Positions 12,427 to 22,544 are shown, numbered from the stretch's first letter. The stretch is DNA of 64,000 bases from Branchiostoma lanceolatum (GCF_035083965.1 NC_089723.1:4239501-4303500); one strand, 5' to 3'. A program made the numbers and translations. The notes: a model not told the origin generated them from the sequence alone.

Positions 12427-13782
12427 CACACACACAAAACTATATCTCCATTTTTCATGGAGATAATAATCAAATCAACATGGCCTTACTGTGATGTCTG
12501 CCCAGGTCTGGCGGCGTCGGGAGGTGAGACGGAGGCAGACCCGGCAGGCGGTCCTGGCCGGGGCCTGCAGGAGTCAGGGCAAGGTCACCACGCCGCGCAG
12601 GGTCAGGGTCGACGGCAGGTGGCAGGACTTTGAACTCTACAGCTTCCAGGTGAGAGGGGATGTTTGGCATCAGGTCTTTTTTGTTTGATCAGTTATAATT
12701 AAGGGATATTAAATCATGAAATGTATTACAAAACGTTTAGTGGCCAGAGAAAAGTAGCCTCCATAGCAGGCTCTCTGGGCCTTATTTGGGGCTTATTTTT
12801 GTACTGAGTCGTTTGTACAGCCAGCCAGTAACCATTAGGCCCGGGCACGGACTGGTTGCACAAACGCCCCAGTACAAAAATAAGTCATCAGAAAAAGCAA
12901 ACAAATGGCACAGAGAGCCTGTTATGGAGACTAGGATAAAAGTTTTCTGTCGGTCCCAAAAGCGTTACGACCCCTCCCCACCAGAGAGTGTAGTAGAGCT
13001 AGCAGAAAGGGTGCCTTGGCAAGGTGTTAATCTCAAAGCGTTGCGTTACTGATCTTTACGTCGTGTCTGTCCTCCGTGTCAGGTCGGCCGGAGCGTGTTC
13101 CAGAGGTTCTACGCCGTGTCATGCGCAGACAGGAAGCCCGTGACCAACTGTGACTGCGGAGGCTTCTGTCAGAACAAATACTCACAGTTCGCCGCCTTGG
13201 AGATCTACAAGGATGACAACGATGAAATCAAAGTAAGCATTCTATCCTTGCAATTTTTTATCGTTAAGTCCGTCTTTTCAGACTTTGAAACAGTCAATTT
13301 TGCACTCTTTTCGTTCTTTCCGTCCAGTTTAGGGAAGAAACGAAGCTAATAGTTCATAGCAAAAACTCTCAATGGAGAATCAACGATTCCCTTGAAAGAA
13401 TCTCCATTTAGAAGCGATGTTTGTCTTTTATATCAATTATCCATTTGTTGCTTCGTTTGGCTATTGGCAAAAAGGGGGCTTGTGGCACCGAAAACAAGGT
13501 TCTTGGACTTGCTGCCGACTTAACACATGCTTACGCATGCTTTTCTGTAATTTCAGTAACTGCACATGTCGCATGTCTTTTCAGTCATGACCAATGGAAT
13601 ATTGTCTAGCTCTTCATTGAGAAGATCTGGGTCGAGATCAGTACAGTACAGCGAGTCGTCTAATTTGTTTTGTAATAACTTGTTTCCGCCTGTTCCATCA
13701 CTCAACATTACCCGTGTTCCCCCAGGTACGCCCGCGGCTGGTGGAGGTGCCGACTTGCTGCGAGCTGGTCATCCCCTCCTAG
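9543..13782 (+). CDS. Secreted cystine-knot proprotein, neurotrophin/Spaetzle type, paralogue 1
   Basis: Five exons: 9543-10104, 10920-11065, 12506-12649, 13083-13232 and 13726-13782 (TAG), giving 352 residues with consistent phases (1,0,0,0). The start at 9543 gives a signal peptide MGVRLVVFLGLLLSTCAEPE; a 5' UTR acceptor lies just upstream. A Pro/Glu-rich pro-region contains DYCRKNP...ENQWAFLREG, a block shared with the downstream paralogue, followed by an acidic coiled stretch. A polybasic site (RRREVRRRQTR, about residues 239-249) precedes the knot and suggests furin-type processing. The C-terminal domain has Cys 257, 298, 307, 309, 313, 345 and 346. Its motifs SVFQRFYAVSC and a terminal CC resemble neurotrophin (SVFKQYFFETKC) and Spaetzle (final CC). 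The family assignment is by pattern only. The role is probably an extracellular dimeric ligand. Confidence 0.75.
10134..10432. mobile_element. ~300 bp foldback element in intron 1 of the cystine-knot gene
   Basis: Outer arms 'tggcgccggcgtt' and 'aacgccggcgcc' are inverted, as are inner arms 'aacttatcggggcc' with 'ggccccgataagtt' and 'gggggacagtatct' with 'agatactgtccccc'. A C homopolymer of about 20 bp lies in the right arm near 10356-10378. It begins within ~30 bp of the exon 1 donor. Confidence 0.7.
10510..10800. repeat. Probable interspersed repeat fragment in intron 1
   Basis: Contains 'cttgggaaaggcacttcc', a phrase typical of tRNA-derived SINE bodies, and 'gccgccctatcagcgcccaccc'. No second full copy was seen in the window, so the class is uncertain. 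Confidence 0.3.
11082..11180. repeat. (CACT)n microsatellite, ~24 units
   Basis: An uninterrupted tetranucleotide array beginning about 17 bp after the exon 2 donor of the cystine-knot gene. Any reading frame through it is low complexity and not a gene. Confidence 0.95.
11292..11459. mobile_element. Foldback MITE, TACTCTCCAAGCAGAG family, copy 2
   Basis: Left end TACTCTCCACGCAGAGGAGTG, right end CTCCTCTGCTTGGAGAGTA. The arms share 'ttttgacgtg...aggcgttttt' in inverted form. Lies in intron 2 of the cystine-knot gene. Confidence 0.85.
12060..12437 (-). repeat. Inverted copy of the dispersed CATAACTCGAG repeat plus (CA)n microsatellite
   Basis: 'caaatatcattgtaatccattaagaggctcttgagttatgctg' is the reverse complement of the family core. 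A (CA)n array of about 27 units at 12383-12437 occupies the place where forward copies carry (GT)n. Confidence 0.65.
12755..12933. mobile_element. Foldback MITE, TAGCCTCC...CAGGCTC family
   Basis: Left TAGCCTCCATAGCAGGCTCT is inverted at the right end as agagagcctgttatggagacta. 'agtacaaaaataag' is also inverted inside. Lies in intron 3 of the cystine-knot gene. Confidence 0.8.
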
Positions 13783-14062
13783 CTCATGCCACGTCACAAC
13801 GTCATTCCACAAAATTAATCATGATATCATAAGTACAGATATAAACCCAGGGAGGAATCTAAGCATACAGTAAGGAAGTTTACCCGAAGGCCACAATCGT
13901 CTAGGTGTTAAAAAAATCAAACCACATATCTTTAAAGTGCCAGTGAAATGAAATTTCTTTTATAATTCACGTAACAGTTTGGTCTGTCTAAAAATATCGA
14001 TGTAATCTTTAAGCCAACTGTCTACTGTGTGCCCTTTGGTGGAATACATTAGCGATGGTTCA

Positions 14063-14128
14063 TGACGTCACAGAAAGGACTCTTATAGTCATACAAGCTA
14101 ACGGGAGAGTCCTTTCTGTGACGTCACT
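14063..14128. repeat. Hairpin with TGACGTCA-type arms
   Basis: 'tgacgtcacagaaaggactct' and 'agagtcctttctgtgacgtca' form a 21-bp perfect stem around a short loop, downstream of the first cystine-knot gene. Probably the core of another MITE. The CRE-like TGACGTCA is part of the repeat and not evidence of regulation. Confidence 0.7.
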
Positions 14129-14487
14129 ACCCGTTGTGTTTATGAAAGATAGATGTTTTCAGAAAGACCTAATTTCTAGGTGAATGGGTGTACAGGCCAA
14201 TGAAACATCTATACATTCAGCTCCAATATCCGCTCATAGGTTAGCATTGGTAAGTCCCTTAGGTCATTGATACGACGCAAAAGTGTTTAACAGTATCCGT
14301 TTCCCCGATAACAGAATAAATCCCGTTCGAACCAAAATCGTCTTCATTGCCTTCTTCATGACCAAAGTGACGGCTGACAGGACTGTGTACTAGAAGGCCC
14401 GGATGTTTGATGAAAAATGTCAGAAGAGCAAAAAAAATTATGTATTTCCTGCCCCAGTACAAATGGTCTATATATAGACGAACCAAA

Positions 14488-14697
14488 TAGCCTCTACCAG
14501 GCTCCGCAGGTCGCTAGGAAAATAGTAGAATTTGGCCAAATAGATGATATATAACATATCAGGAGTTAGCTAGTCAGAGATTATTAATAGAGGAGTACAT
14601 TATAGCCCCTGACTAGCTAACTCCTCCGGTATGTTATCTGTCTATTTGGCCAATTTCTACTATTTTTTCAGCGACCTATGGAGCCAGGTAGAGGCTA
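14488..14697. mobile_element. Foldback MITE, TAGCCTC family
   Basis: Left TAGCCTCTACCAGGCTCC and right ggagccaggtagaggcta pair. Inner arms 'aatagtagaatttggccaaatag' and 'ctatttggccaatttctactatt', and 'ggagttagctagtcag' with 'ctgactagctaactcc', extend the stem to most of the element. Confidence 0.85.
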
Positions 14698-14934
14698 GAA
14701 CCACAATATGTAACAACAGATAAGAGCCGATATGTTACTTATAAAGCAGGTAAATCAGACGTTGAAACCTGAGCGGCGGGTCGGGCCCCAACTGTGCCGG
14801 ATGTCTGTCTGCGTGTGCAGGTGTTATCCAGGCTGTCTTTTCTCGACAGGTCTGATGAAGTCCAGGTCTGGCGCTCGAGTTGCCGCGCTCGATCTGTACT
14901 ACTTGGCTCGATCTTAAATACTAGTACATCTTTA

Positions 14935-15340
14935 CCTTTGCCAAGAAGGTTATCATTACACGGTTTTCCGTGCCATTTGCATGTTTCTGGGTTTCTGTAC
15001 TACTCTCCAAGCAGAGGGTTGGGTCCGTCTGGTTTTTGACGTGTTTTTAGGCGTTTTTGTCGAGCTTTTCTACTTTGTCAAGTTTGTCCCAATAACCCAC
15101 ACTCTGTACAGCATAACTCGAGAAGCTGTGGATAGTATGTGTCTAGCTATAGGTGTGCGCAAAACGAAGGCAAAAGTATGATTATGAACCACCTGGTGGC
15201 TTCCTGAAGTACTTCAGCAGAACTTCCGGTTTTCATACCTCGTGTGCTACATATTATGGCCATGATCTTTTAATGGTAGATAACCCCTTTCAATTTTGTT
15301 TAGGTTTTAGGTTCTGGCCATCTTATATAATTAGTTTTAA
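14935..15340 (+). repeat. Dispersed repeat with a half-copy of the TACTCTCC MITE inside
   Basis: Repeat starts 'gccaagaaggttatcattacacgg' and continues 'agcataactcgagaagctgtgg' near 15110. Between them, 15001-15090 carries only the left arm of the TACTCTCCAAGCAGAG MITE, with no right arm. Downstream text (15190-15330) matches the family seen at 4640-4960. Confidence 0.65.
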
Positions 15341-15534
15341 ATGCAATCCAGTGTAGTCCCACCGGTGACGAACAACTATTCTTCGCTAGTAGTCGATTCC
15401 ATTATTCTGGTACGTATCACACTTACAATCGCATCTGGAAACGTTTTGAATCGACCACAGGCCACACCTAGCCTGAAATTTGGGTTGGTGCAACCATCAT
15501 TCTCGACAAGACCGCGTACCGTTGAAAATGCGGT

Positions 15535-16010
15535 CAAGGTTTAGAGACAGCTCTTGATGACGTCATTGTCTGTGGCTCATCGAAAAATTCCGTCAGGTAT
15601 TAAAAACCTCACTGGAAACTAGAATCAGCTGTGTTAGTATCAGATTGAGGAGAGTGACAGGATTCTCCAAGTCATTGAAAAGGCGGTCACGTTTTAGGGA
15701 GGGCTCTTGACGATGACATTGACAAATGTGCGAAAATACCGTCAGGTATCAAAAACCTCACCGTCTACTAGAATCAGCTGTGTTGGTATTAGATAAAGGG
15801 CAATGGCAGGATTCTCTAAGTAACCAGCTGCAGTGTCATTGAAATGGAGGTCACGTTTTAGAGAGGGCTCTTGACGATGTCATAATCTGAGACACATCAA
15901 AAAATGTGCGAAAATGCCGTCAGGTATCAAAAAAACTCACCGGCTACCAGAAGCAGCTGTGTTTATATCACATTGATGAAAGTGGCAGGATTCTCTAACC
16001 AGATATGTAT
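15535..16010 (+). repeat. Three-copy ~160 bp tandem repeat
   Basis: Each unit reads approximately 'ggtcacgttttagagagggctcttgacgat...ccgtcaggtat(c/t)aaaaa...agaatcagctgtgtt...ggcaggattctc'. Copies start near 15530, 15685 and 15845 and differ from each other by many substitutions. Non-coding, function unknown. Confidence 0.8.
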
Positions 16011-16417
16011 CAGACAGAAACACAGCCGCACCGGTGCCAAAAAACCGCAGGAATTCAGGAAACATTGAACTCTCCATACGCCCCAAGGGCTGATCTAAAA
16101 CTCAACCACATCTCGAGTCACTTCTCTCAGGTCTGTGTTAAAGTCTAAAGGCTGTGATCCTTCTACAGTCTGTAATTTTACCTCTCCTGATCATGAGCTT
16201 TACAAAAAAACCTGTTGGTAGAACATTTAGATGTGGAACTCGTCGCACCATTGTCGTACGATCGCAAACTGAAGAAGGTATTCTTAGGATGGCTGTGCAT
16301 GTGTCGTTTACAGCATAGCATTATAATTATTGTAGGACAAGAAAATCGTACGACATCCCGACGACGAATGTGACCGCATCGGTACCAAAACCTACTGCAG
16401 GTATTACATTACAAGGT

Positions 16418-16475
16418 CAAGTCAAGTCTAAGTTTATTGCACAACAATTGCATCAGGTACAATGAATGGCAAATA
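16418..16475 (-). mobile_element. 3' tail of a non-LTR retrotransposon, inverted
   Basis: 'gtttattgcacaacaattgcatcaggtacaatg' is the reverse complement of the tail seen at 26660-26715 ('tgtaccatgtacaattgtcgagcaataaa'). A similar inverted tail lies at 51846-51895. Confidence 0.5.
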
Positions 16476-16495
16476 GCATGGAATCTTAACTTACA

Positions 16496-16729
16496 CCCCC
16501 ATTCCAATCGGGTGCCGACCTCTCTGCGACCGCCTGCTACCCGAGCGATTTGACAGAGCACTCAACGAATCTCATTTGCATAGTCAGCATAGATCTAGAT
16601 TTGTTTTATAAAAAGAACGAAGCTTTTTACTCTTTGTGTGTTTTGTTGTCCTTTGCATGATAGTCTAATTTTGAAGTCAATGTAGGTCGCAACGAGATCG
16701 TAGCGCAATCGCCGTCTAGTGGAATGGGG
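16496..16729. mobile_element. CCCCCATTCCA-terminal foldback MITE
   Basis: Left CCCCCATTCCAATCGGGTG and right CGTCTAGTGGAATGGGG are inverted. The interior has 'gcactcaacgaatctcat', an internal phrase shared with 44734-45107 and 48968-49205. The ends match those of the 1-kb element at 47211-48214. Confidence 0.65.
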
Positions 16730-17215
16730 CCTTGCGGAGCAACACAAATCTTATAGGAGGGCCTGCATGGGGAGGGGGGGTCCGACAACGCTCTACGCTA
16801 AATTCGGAGGGCCGGCTAAGTAATACGCTAAATTCAGAAAGCCTCCCTACGCTCTACGCTAAATTCAGAAAGCCCCCCCCCCCTTACGCTCTACGCTGAA
16901 TTATGGAGTGGTCGGCAACGCTCTACGTAAAAGGGGCATGCAGGCCCTCTTATAGGAGGCAAGTCTAGAGAGTCTAGTGCAAAGCATTCCAAGCACATCC
17001 GTCTTGGATAACACCGAAAGCCTGACAGAGCAAAAAGATCGAATTGAGATCCAATAGAGGTCGTAGTGAGATCGCAGCGCAATCGCCGTCTAGTAGAGTG
17101 TAGCCTTGCGGGGAAACGAAAATCTTATAGAAGGCGAGTTGGGAGTCTAGCTAGTACAAAGCATTCCAAGCACACCCGTCTTAGATAACGCCGAATGCCT
17201 GACACAGCAAAAAGA
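16683..17215. repeat. Tandem duplication; one unit interrupted by a MITE
   Basis: Unit A (16683-17046) and unit B (17056-17215) share 'gatcg(t/c)agcgcaatcgccgtctagt', 'gccttgcgg', 'aatcttatag', 'aaagcattccaagcac' and 'cctgaca(g/c)agcaaaaag'. Unit A contains the 193-bp MITE at 16757-16949; unit B does not and preserves the empty site. Confidence 0.75.
16757..16949. mobile_element. GAGGGCCTGCATG MITE, copy 1, 6-bp TSD TTATAG
   Basis: Terminal inverted repeats GAGGGCCTGCATG / CATGCAGGCCCTC, flanked by TTATAG on both sides (16751-16756 and 16950-16955). The interior has tandem 'tacgctctacgctaaattcagaaagcc' units. A second copy at 61699-61913 also has a 6-bp TSD. Confidence 0.9.
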
Positions 17216-17928
17216 ATTCACAGCACATTCCTCGCGAGTGTCAGGTGTCTTCCCATGCGTACGTGCCGAGCTGGTCGACGTGAAGGATAGCCAGAAGGCA
17301 AAGATGCGGTCTTGAGATCACCATCACGATATTTTCCTTAGCACGTTGCTAAGCAACCAGATAAACAAATGATAGCGGCCAAGTTAATTGGTCATAAGGG
17401 CTCGTTGGATGAATTTGAGAAATAACAGCCCATGCCTCGCGGCGTTGTGCCAAGCAGTGGGAAACTGTTATCGCAGAGGAAAACAGCTTTTCTGTGGTGT
17501 TCAGATCGGAGCCGATCAGGTAAGGCGTCTTTATGGTGGTCCGTATAAGGAATGATTGGCAGTTACAAGTGAGTCTTCGAATTTCGTACTTCATGTTGTG
17601 CTCTAAAACGTCGTATTTATCACTAGTGTAATGAGTTGTTGTCGCTATTGTAATAGCTGTGGTCTCTCATTTTGTCTGCTTTGGTCAAGTCGCATGTCTG
17701 ATTTTTATTTTCAGAATATACAGTTTTATCAAAATCATATATTGTGTGTTGCTTTTGTTCAGTGTATTTCTATGCTTATTATCACGCGTATAGTATATTT
17801 TATTGTTGTTTGTTTAAGATGATAGCTGTGACAGTAGAAAAGGCTTTTTTTAAATATTTTTCTTTGAGCATCGCTATTGATTAGACGTTGTTCACACAGT
17901 TTGTGGTCATCTGCAGAACTTTGCACCA
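17216..17928. other. Upstream region of cystine-knot paralogue 2
   Basis: No repeats recognised and no supported ORF. It would contain the promoter and 5' UTR of the gene starting at 17929, but I see no convincing TATA element or initiator. Confidence 0.4.
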
Positions 17929-20900
17929 ATGAGGGTCAATCTCGTCCTCGTTCTGGTCTTGACCGGCTGTGTCAGAGGTCAGATCACGCTACTGGGAGAG
18001 AGACGGCGGGGCACAGTGGATAAAATCTGCCGCACATTTTGTCCGGACTGTTCTCCATCCACTCTCGGATCGACTTCTACGGAAACAACCGAATACTGCC
18101 GACGGAATCCGACCGCGCTCTCGTGCGAACTCGCCAGAATCGACCCCGAGAGGGCGGTTCGTATTTTTCAGGACAACCAGTGGGCATTTATCAGAGGTGG
18201 GCCTTCCAATGAAGAAGAGCCTGTCGAAAATGACAGCTTTGACTCTGAACGGGACGGGGCGACGACGACGGTTGGTGGAGAGGGACCGAACGTCGTGGCT
18301 GGAAGCTCGCGCACTAATGTTGGTGAGGACAAAAGTGTTCTACTTCATACACATGTAGGCAAATCTATATTTGTAATGAGTTTTGACAAATCATTGATTA
18401 TGAACCATATCTGCTCTTACATTTTTACCATTACGAAGAAGCGATGAAAAGTCGAATAATTCTTGTAGTAATTTGATACTTTATAGAATCTGATGTATCT
18501 GTATACTATCTGTATATTTCTTGTGACCTGTACTTAACACAGTTAGTATTTGTGTACAATAAAGGTCTTCATTCATTCATTCATTCATTTAAACCAACAG
18601 GGGGCGGAGACGGGGCTTCAACCGTCATCACGGGTGCCAACGCGCAAGGAGGAAGATTCACGGGCAATGCAAATGGAGGAACGTTGGAAGAAGTGACTGT
18701 CAATGCCGGTGGGGGATCGTCCAGTGTAGATCTGACGGGAGGAGGGTCACCACAGGGGACGGTTCTTACGGGAGGGGGGTCAGGAGGAAGGGTGATTACC
18801 GGAGGGGGGTCGGAAGGAATGTTGCCTATAGGAGGGGGCTCAGAAGGTAGGGTACTTTCGGGAGGGGGGTCAGGAGGGAGGGTAGTTACAGGAGGGGGGT
18901 CAGATGGAAGGGTACTTACTGGAGGGCGGTCAGGAGGGAGTATTCTTACTGGAGGGAGTTCAGAAGGAAGGGTGCTAGCGGGAGGGGGGTCAGATGGGAT
19001 GGTACTTACTGGAGGGGGGTCAGGAGGGAGGGTGCTAACGGGAGGAGGGTCAGGTGGAATGGTACTTACTGGAGGTGGGCCAGGAGGAAGCGTGCTAGCT
19101 GGAGAGGGGTCAGACGGAAGGGTGCTAATCGGAGGGGGGTCAGGAGGAAGGGTGCTTACCGGAGGGGGGTCAGGAGGGAGAGTGATTTTGGGAGGGGGGT
19201 CAGGAGGGAGAATTATGACCGGAGGGGGGTCAGGTGGTAGAGTGATTTCAGGAGAGGATTCAGAAGGGAGCTCGAGGGTGCTCTCGGGAGGGGGGTCTGG
19301 AGGTAGAGTAATCACAGGAGGGGGGTCTGCAGGGAGAGTAGTGTCTAGGCCGGTTCTCTCGTTTGATGAAGGAAATCCTTACGTAGAAAGGGTGACGGAA
19401 AATAGGGAGGAAATAGTTGCAAATGCACCAACGTTTGGGAGATCGTCACAAACTGTACCTTTTGATGGAGGGCACGTAAGTGAAGGACGAGTGGACGGGC
19501 GTGATTTCTACACCACCGGGGATGGACAGCATTTCAACAGAGGCTCTCCAGGAGGTCCGGTCTATCATAGTGGAGGTTCTGACGATATGATTGCTGGGCA
19601 CGGACTAGACCAGAGGCAGGGTCACGACAGGCAAGAGCCCCAGAGGCAGGGTCACGACAGGCAAGGGCACCAGAGGCAGGGTCACGACAGGCACGGGCAC
19701 CAGCGGCAGGGTCACGACAGGCAAGGGCACCAGAGGCAGGGTCACGACAGGCACGCTCGCGCGGTGGTGTGGATGGACGCGTGTAGGAGTCAGGGTACGC
19801 TAGTCACGCCGTCACGGGTCAACTTGAACGGCGGGTGGACGGACATAGAGCTCTACAGTCTACAGGTAAGCACCCTCCTCCAGCAGGGCTGAATCGCTCG
19901 GCAACAAAACCTCCCAGCATCAACCCTGCTCTTGTGACCCAAGGTTTTAACTATTGGTGACGTCACCACCAATCAGAGGATTGTCGACGTCACTAGCTTA
20001 TCTTGCAGAAATCCGCAAAGGTCACTGGAAAGCTATCAGGCAATCAGGTTACGTCTAACATCGCTACTTTGGGTTCAGAACAAAATAACGGCTGTTTGTG
20101 CCAAATAAGGCTAGCTCATTAATTATTCATGAGCAACTGTCAGTAACGTCACCAATAGTTAAAACCTTGGGTGCAGGTAAGCCACGTTTATCGTTCAACT
20201 TCTTTCTTTCATCTGACGGTAGGTATACCTCCTGCTCAGACCTTCTGGGTAGCTGACGGTTTTCTATTGCTTTTTTGTTGTGCTGTTTTCTAATCGCTCA
20301 CGTGTTTCACGCTAAATGTCCAAGCAGGTAGAAGATCTTTGACTCGTCTTCATCCTTTTTTTTAAGTGGCAAAAGTACGTCAACAAACATATTCTTCCTT
20401 CTCTGTGTAGGTTGGAAGAAGTGTGTTCCAGCGCTTCTACGCCGTGAAGTGCGTGGAGAGGACCCCCACGGCCAACTGCCAGGGAGAGTGTCAAGACAAG
20501 CGTTCCCAATACGTCGCGCTGGAAATCTACGAAGACAGCAGCGGCGATTTAAAAGTAAGAGTTTGGGGAAAGCCTTTTGTTCTAGCACTAGGCAAACCAC
20601 GGTAAAAAAAAGAACGGTCCTTTGGAATTGCCATCAAAGTTTATGAAAGCACACCTCGCACATATTATGAACAGAAGCTACAACACGTAGGGTTTGCTAT
20701 GGTTTACCGTTGCAACGATATACAAAGTTGAAACGATGGTCATAGTGTATTTTGGGGTTGTTACACCGACCGTCTGTGAATATGTTACTATCACTTAAAA
20801 AATTCATATGTGTTGGTAGAAGTCATTCTGTGTCAAAGTTAACGGAGACGGGGGGCGCCACAGACTTTCTGCAATGTATGATCCACTGCTTACCGAGTCA

Positions 20901-21130
20901 CGTGTCCTATCTGCACAACGTGGCGTCACAGAGACAGTGGATTGCTCATTCCTTGACAAGGACTGGAGTTGATCAGTCGAAAATTTGGGTAAATCCAAAT
21001 ACTTGTGTTAGAAATTGTAGTTTAACTTAACTTTGAAACAGAATATATCAAAATATTTGTCTATCTCTTACAGGTTCGTCCCCGATTGGTGGATGTGACG
21101 ACTTGCTGCCAACTAGTGATCTCTGCATGA
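17929..21130 (+). CDS. Secreted cystine-knot proprotein, paralogue 2, with Gly-Ser and His-Gln-Arg repeat arrays
   Basis: Four exons: 17929-18322, 18601-19865, 20411-20554 and 21074-21130 (TGA), giving 619 residues. Signal peptide MRVNLVLVLVLTGCVRG. The pro-region block EYCRRNPTALSCELARIDPE...NQWAFIRGG matches paralogue 1. Exon 2 is unusually large. It encodes about 20 decapeptides of the form GGGSGGRVLT, then five of the form RQGHDRQGHQ, then the start of the knot (DACRSQG), whereas paralogue 1 has an intron before this point. Knot cysteines are at 526, 567, 576, 580, 612 and 613: six, against seven in paralogue 1. Last-exon text VRPRLVDVTTCC parallels VRPRLVEVPTCC. RHAR before the knot may be the processing site. 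It probably arose by tandem duplication with paralogue 1. Confidence 0.78.
18481..18590 (+). mobile_element. Retroelement 3' tail with (ATTC)n, abutting an exon acceptor
   Basis: 'gtacttaacacagttagtatttgtgtacaataaaggtcttcattcattcattc' has the look of a non-LTR 3' end: an AATAAA-bearing stretch plus a tetranucleotide tail. The acceptor AG of exon 2 of the cystine-knot gene lies 10 bp beyond the (ATTC)n tract. Confidence 0.55.
18738..19755 (+). repeat. Two in-frame coding minisatellites, 30-bp units
   Basis: 18738-19345 consists of diverged 30-bp units of the form 'ggaggggggtcaggagggagggtgcttacg', coding Gly-Ser decapeptides. 19612-19755 holds about five 30-bp units 'cagaggcagggtcacgacaggcaagggcac', coding RQGHDRQGHQ. 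Both keep the reading frame. The open frame on the opposite strand is a by-product. Confidence 0.9.
19937..20172. mobile_element. MITE, ACCCAAGGTTTTAACTATTGG ends, in intron 2
   Basis: Left ACCCAAGGTTTTAACTATTG continues 'gtgacgtcacc'. The right end 'acgtcaccaatagttaaaac' then 'cttgggt' is its inverted copy. About 29-bp TIRs, 236 bp overall, no coding capacity. Confidence 0.85.
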
Positions 21131-22544
21131 TTAGGGCTATCATTAAAATATAAAAGTACCTTCTAGATAACCCAGTTTTCCACTGTACAATGTTACACAT
21201 TTCATGATATATCAGATAAAAAAGGAACAGTCCAGTGTGATCATGGTGCTTTATTTTTAGTTGATATATATATAAATCAATGGGTTTTTTATTATACAAT
21301 ATACATTGTATATACTTGCCAACAGGTAAGGTATAAAGGTGTATCTGCTCGAACGCGTTTCCACTATGTGACATAGTACCCTTATTCAACAGTGTCTGCA
21401 TTGTGATATGATTTTTGTCAATCGTCTTCGATGACCTCAACTTACTTGCTTCTTAGAATCTTAGTTTCGGGAGAGTTTTTGTAGTGTTCAAGTTTGTGGT
21501 CCGTAGCAAAATTATATGAGTATACAAACATCCCATATATTCTTCGTACATTCCATTAGATATATTTATGTACAATATATGAAGCATGTACATGAGGCGT
21601 TCTAAGGCATGTCATCAGCATTTCCATCGGCCGCCGAGTTCAGACCATACTGCAGTTTGATATAAACTCGATAGGCGGCGCTTCAACACAGGCAGTGCTG
21701 TCTCAATATTTTTGTTTATCTGGCGTCACAAGAAAAAAAACAGGTGAATATCCCTATCAACTTATTATAATACGACAGAAATCTGGTACATGTGCATTCT
21801 TGTCTATTGCGCCTGTCTTTTTACTTAGATAAGTTGTGATATAAGCCAGTACACACACCTTTGTACAAGTCAGGTAAAAGTTGATTTACTAAATATTCCA
21901 CACCAGTTAATGACCCTGTGATTACACTGTTATATCAAGGAAGTTCAAATTGTATACATGAATATAGGACACCGAAACATTTCCAGAACAGCCCTATATC
22001 TGGATACAATGCTTGACCGTCACTGTGGTAGTGGGTTCCTGCAATAATGATTAGAACTGCTAGAGGTCGTTTTTGATCCATGGCCGATGCAAGATTGGGC
22101 TGTACCAAATGTAGGAAGCTATTCTGAATTTGTGACGTAGTATAATATCATACATATCTTTACAGGACACTTGTGGCATGTGCTACACTTACTTCTACAG
22201 GGTCTTCCCCTCTTACAATGTTCACTGAAAATTACTGTACTCTAACAATGCTCACTCAATATCAACCGCATATACATTGTACACTAAGCAAAATGATAAG
22301 TTAAGATATAGATAATACACTACCTAAGGTACTAAACAAATGTTGAATCTTGAAACAATTTTCTTCATGCAATGTTCAAATTAATACTAGTACACAAAAG
22401 AGCATAAATTGCATACGTAACATCACAGAATTGCAATATAAGTATATACAAAGTATAAGTATATACAAAGTTTATAAAAGGACAATATATCATTTCCATA
22501 TACAGTTTATTTCTGTGTTCTTTACTTATAGTGTGGCTTCCTAA
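21131..22544. other. Intergenic, no supported gene
   Basis: AT-rich sequence after the second cystine-knot gene. An ATTAAA-like signal near 21143 could terminate it. No ORF here has domain character or credible splice sites. Confidence 0.4.

Noticed and set aside
18581..19315. Minus-strand 244-residue Pro-rich frame
   Set aside because: Antisense shadow of the Gly-Ser coding repeat. The plus-strand frame joins exons with signal peptide and cystine knot.
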